Assembly: GCA_018897415.1 (NCBI GenBank)
Contig: JAHIKR010000338.1
Location: 1-6,350 of the forward strand
From: Pseudomonadota bacterium
Lineage (GTDB): Bacteria; Desulfobacterota; Desulfobacteria; Desulfobacterales; ETH-SRB1
DNA: 6,350 bases
Reading direction: 5' to 3'
A model generated the notes under the pieces. The model did not search any database, was not told the origin of the DNA, and saw nothing but the letters and a program-made list of their open reading frames with translations. The position numbers and the translations under genes were made by a program. Shown piece after piece: positions 4,798 to 6,350 of the stretch (its first letter is position 1; the number at the start of each line of letters is the position of its first letter).

Positions 4798-5814
4798 ATG
4801 CCCAATCATACACATCACAGCCAATATGGATCGCTTTTAATAGTTATAATAGTACTATTGGTTTTGGGTTGCTCTAACGATGACTTAAGTAGACCAAAAG
4901 CGTATTCTTTGATTGCAGATTCAAGAGAATTCGGCCGTAGTACCGACACGATCCCCTTGAGTAGCCAAGGCTTTTCTGTGGGTTCCAAGCAACACATGTG
5001 GGCGCAAGATCGTCAAGGAATCCAGCTTACGGTATATGGAAAAGAATATTTTGAAAGCGTCGACTCCATAAGTGTGAAGCTCAAAGAATCGGTTACATTT
5101 TCATTATTAGAAATTACGGGAATAGCTGATGCGCCAATGCCCCAAGGGGCAAAACAAGTTCATTTTCAGTGGAAGTACGAAAATATTCCATTCATACCAA
5201 AGCGATATGTTATTGAAGGTGGTACGGGCACAGCCATGATGAGGAAGTACGACGATGGGTGGCGTCTCGAGGAAATCAGTCTGAAACAGTCAGACAGTGA
5301 AGCATCATTAAGTGCTATGGAACAAGAAGAGGGCGACGTTATCGTGTGCCGAATAGAAAAAGAAATACAGGATGCCCAGAAACGGAAACTTGAAGCGGAA
5401 CAAAAGCGTATAAATGCCATCATTCAGCGCTTCAAGAACAACGGTGATGGTACGGTCACGGACTTGCGCACTGGATTAACATGGATCAAGCAACCGGTAA
5501 CTGATAAGAAATGGAGTCAGTTGTTAGCTGAGTGTAAGAGCAAATCAGCTGGGGGTCGAGTGGGATGGCATATGGCAACTCGCAAAGAGCTGGAGACATT
5601 ATTGGTAGATAATGGTATTTCTATAATTGATGCTCCAGATGGTCGATTTTTTGGGGAAATCCTCAAGATTGGACGCGGAGCATTTCGCGTTGCCGATTCT
5701 ATCGACAATAATTATTGTTGGTCTTGGGTAGCAGGACGCGGCTATAAGACGGGCTGGCAACGAAATCAAAAAGGGTTTATTGATTCACGTGCACTGTGCG
5801 TCACATGTCAATAG
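4798..5814 (+). CDS. Lipoprotein with C-terminal Lcl_C (DUF1566) domain
   Basis: A 338-residue lipoprotein. The signal is 'SLLIVIIVLLVLGC' with lipobox VLGC and lipidated C25; S26-N27-D28-D29 follow, and an aspartate at +3 or later does not clearly mark inner-membrane retention. Residues about 30-180 form an unrecognised, strand-rich domain with 'QVHFQWKYENIPFIPKRYVI' and 'YDDGWRLEEI'. Residues about 184-212 ('RIEKEIQDAQKRKLEAEQKR') are a charged helix, likely a coiled-coil spacer. Residues 215-337 are an Lcl_C/DUF1566 domain: 'NGDGTVTDLRTGLTW', 'GWHMATRKELETLL', ending 'RALCVTC'. The usual 'DWRLPT' motif is altered to 'GWHMAT'. The domain has a C-type-lectin-like fold and is linked to surface or adhesion proteins. 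I choose the ATG at 4798 since GGAG (4785-4788) lies 9 nt before it; the in-frame ATG at 4783 overlaps this site. Confidence 0.8.
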   Translation: MPNHTHHSQYGSLLIVIIVLLVLGCSNDDLSRPKAYSLIADSREFGRSTDTIPLSSQGFSVGSKQHMWAQDRQGIQLTVYGKEYFESVDSISVKLKESVTFSLLEITGIADAPMPQGAKQVHFQWKYENIPFIPKRYVIEGGTGTAMMRKYDDGWRLEEISLKQSDSEASLSAMEQEEGDVIVCRIEKEIQDAQKRKLEAEQKRINAIIQRFKNNGDGTVTDLRTGLTWIKQPVTDKKWSQLLAECKSKSAGGRVGWHMATRKELETLLVDNGISIIDAPDGRFFGEILKIGRGAFRVADSIDNNYCWSWVAGRGYKTGWQRNQKGFIDSRALCVTCQ

Positions 5815-6031
5815 CAAAAAAAGGGTCACCCATTAAAGGGCCTGTCAAGAGAAAAAAACACCTCTCCCTTCAAATAAATACATTTTTTTCGCTTGTCCTC
5901 TTACTTTCGCACCAGCACAGCCTCGCTTTATTGTCACCTTTTTCCGCACCCGGTTTTTTTTCATCGGTTAGCAGTCAGCCCAAGCTGATCCGCACCAGTC
6001 ACCCATCAGGTTCAAGGCAATTGGGAAGTTC

Positions 6032-6095
6032 GGGATGTCCATAAATAAATAACTCAAATTCTGCGTTCAGTTACTTATTTATTTACGGATGTTCC
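6032..6095. repeat. AT-rich imperfect palindrome
   Basis: AAATAAATAA (6043-6052) pairs exactly with TTATTTATTT (6075-6084). TCC (6038-6040) pairs with GGA (6087-6089) across a 2-bp interruption, and GGGATG with TGTTCC continues with wobble pairs. The whole makes an imperfect 64-bp hairpin with a loop of about 20 nt. It could be the end of a small repeat element, a protein-binding site or a structured 3' end. No target-site duplication is evident. Confidence 0.55.
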
Positions 6096-6153
6096 CCTTG
6101 GTCTCTCTGGAGATCGGGATATGAACGACAAGGCGCAAAAGCGGTTTACTTAT

Positions 6154-6180
6154 TTGAAATACAGGTTGAGCTGATATTAT
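6154..6180 (+). promoter_or_regulatory. Possible promoter of the ParB-domain gene
   Basis: TTGAAA (6154-6159) is followed after 15 bp by TATTAT (6175-6180, five of six to TATAAT). The spacing is shorter than ideal, and an overlapping TTATAT (6177-6182) gives 17 bp with a poorer -10. The leader to the ATG at 6283 would be about 95 nt. Confidence 0.3.
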
Positions 6181-6282
6181 ATTAATCTTCAGATACTTGT
6201 GACTGATTAAGCGGCGTTTTTTTGACCTTAGTTCTTGCGCTTTTGCATCAATTTAAACCTGATTATTGCAGAAAGTGGCATC

Positions 6283-6350
6283 ATGGCAAAAACAGCCTGC
6301 ACAGTTCCCATTACACAAATAATCCTGGATGAGGACATATACCCACGAGA
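6283..6350 (+). CDS. ParB-domain protein, first 22 codons only
   Basis: The gene runs off the right edge. The visible N-terminus 'MAKTACTVPITQIILDEDIY' then 'PR' fits the opening strand of a ParB/sulfiredoxin-like N-terminal domain, which typically reads 'V.I..I..DE.iYPR' before the nucleotide-binding motifs. In Desulfobacterota I recall a family starting this way in which ParB-N and an HTH precede a DNA-methyltransferase-like C-terminal part; that part is outside the window. The Shine-Dalgarno before the ATG is weak (AGAAAGTGG, 6270-6278). The start is supported mainly by the match of the domain to the usual distance from the N-terminus. It may be an intact member of the family whose remnant lies at 519-641. 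Confidence 0.6.
   Translation, partial: MAKTACTVPITQIILDEDIYPR

Larger units (their letters stand above)
5815..6282. other. Gene-poor stretch between the Lcl_C lipoprotein and ParB-like genes
   Basis: About 470 bp. The open frame at 5796-6044 has no ribosome-binding site, overlaps the lipoprotein gene and gives a protein rich in S, L and P; I do not think it is coding. Several homopolymer A or T runs occur (for example 5816-5822, 5851-5857 and 5957-5964). A small hairpin TCAGC-CCAA-GCTGA lies at about 5975-5988. GCAAAAGCG (6135-6143) and CGCTTTTGC (6238-6246) are a distant inverted pair. No clear intrinsic terminator (stem plus U-run) was found for the lipoprotein gene. Confidence 0.5.

Noticed and set aside
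4276..6041. 12-bp inverted match TGGACATCCCGA (4276-4287) / TCGGGATGTCCA (6030-6041) enclosing two genes, considered as terminal inverted repeats
   Set aside because: About one such 12-bp match is expected by chance among all pairs in a window of this size. No transposase or target duplication accompanies it.
5796..6044. 82-codon frame after the Lcl_C lipoprotein
   Set aside because: It overlaps the preceding gene, lacks a ribosome-binding site and has a low-complexity S/L/P composition.

Overview
The window looks like a chromosomal accessory region of a moderately AT-rich, Gram-negative bacterium, most likely an uncultured Desulfobacterota (deltaproteobacterial) member. The pointers are lipoprotein and periplasmic signal sequences, a CsgG-like/FlgT-like protein pair, an Lcl_C (DUF1566) lipoprotein, tandem GTCAGA-type repeats and a ParB-domain family that I associate with that group. 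The taxonomic call is from family recollection, not from a search.

Left part (1-979). The tail of a divergent polysaccharide deacetylase (YibQ-like) ends at 343. About 145 bp of GGTCAGA-type repeats follow. Next come two back-to-back gene remnants that meet near 640: a ParB/HTH-family fragment on + with an in-frame TGA, and a fragment of an integron-integrase-like tyrosine recombinase on -. About 150 bp without recognisable content follows.

Middle part (980-4321). A small XRE-type repressor is on -. Its first codons form a perfect 13-bp inverted repeat with its own 5' leader. Divergent from it lie a CsgG-like lipoprotein with TPR repeats (1683-2699) and a FlgT-like periplasmic protein (2839-3981). 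A short LPP20-like fragment (4071-4253) comes next. The set resembles a FlgO/FlgP/FlgT-type outer-membrane ring module, but no flagellar gene is visible here.

Right part (4322-6350). A small multi-span membrane protein is followed by a strong hairpin with attC-like features (4692-4742), then a good sigma70-type promoter and a lipoprotein with a C-terminal Lcl_C/DUF1566 domain (4798-5814). A gene-poor stretch of about 470 bp holds an AT-rich imperfect palindrome. The window ends in the first 22 codons of a ParB-domain protein that may belong to the same family as the remnant at the left.

How the genes may work together: the two central genes plausibly form one envelope complex (outer-membrane lipoprotein plus periplasmic partner). 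The XRE gene may regulate itself or its divergent neighbours. The flanks look like mobile-DNA debris, so the envelope genes may sit in a cargo or insertion hotspot. This last point is inference.
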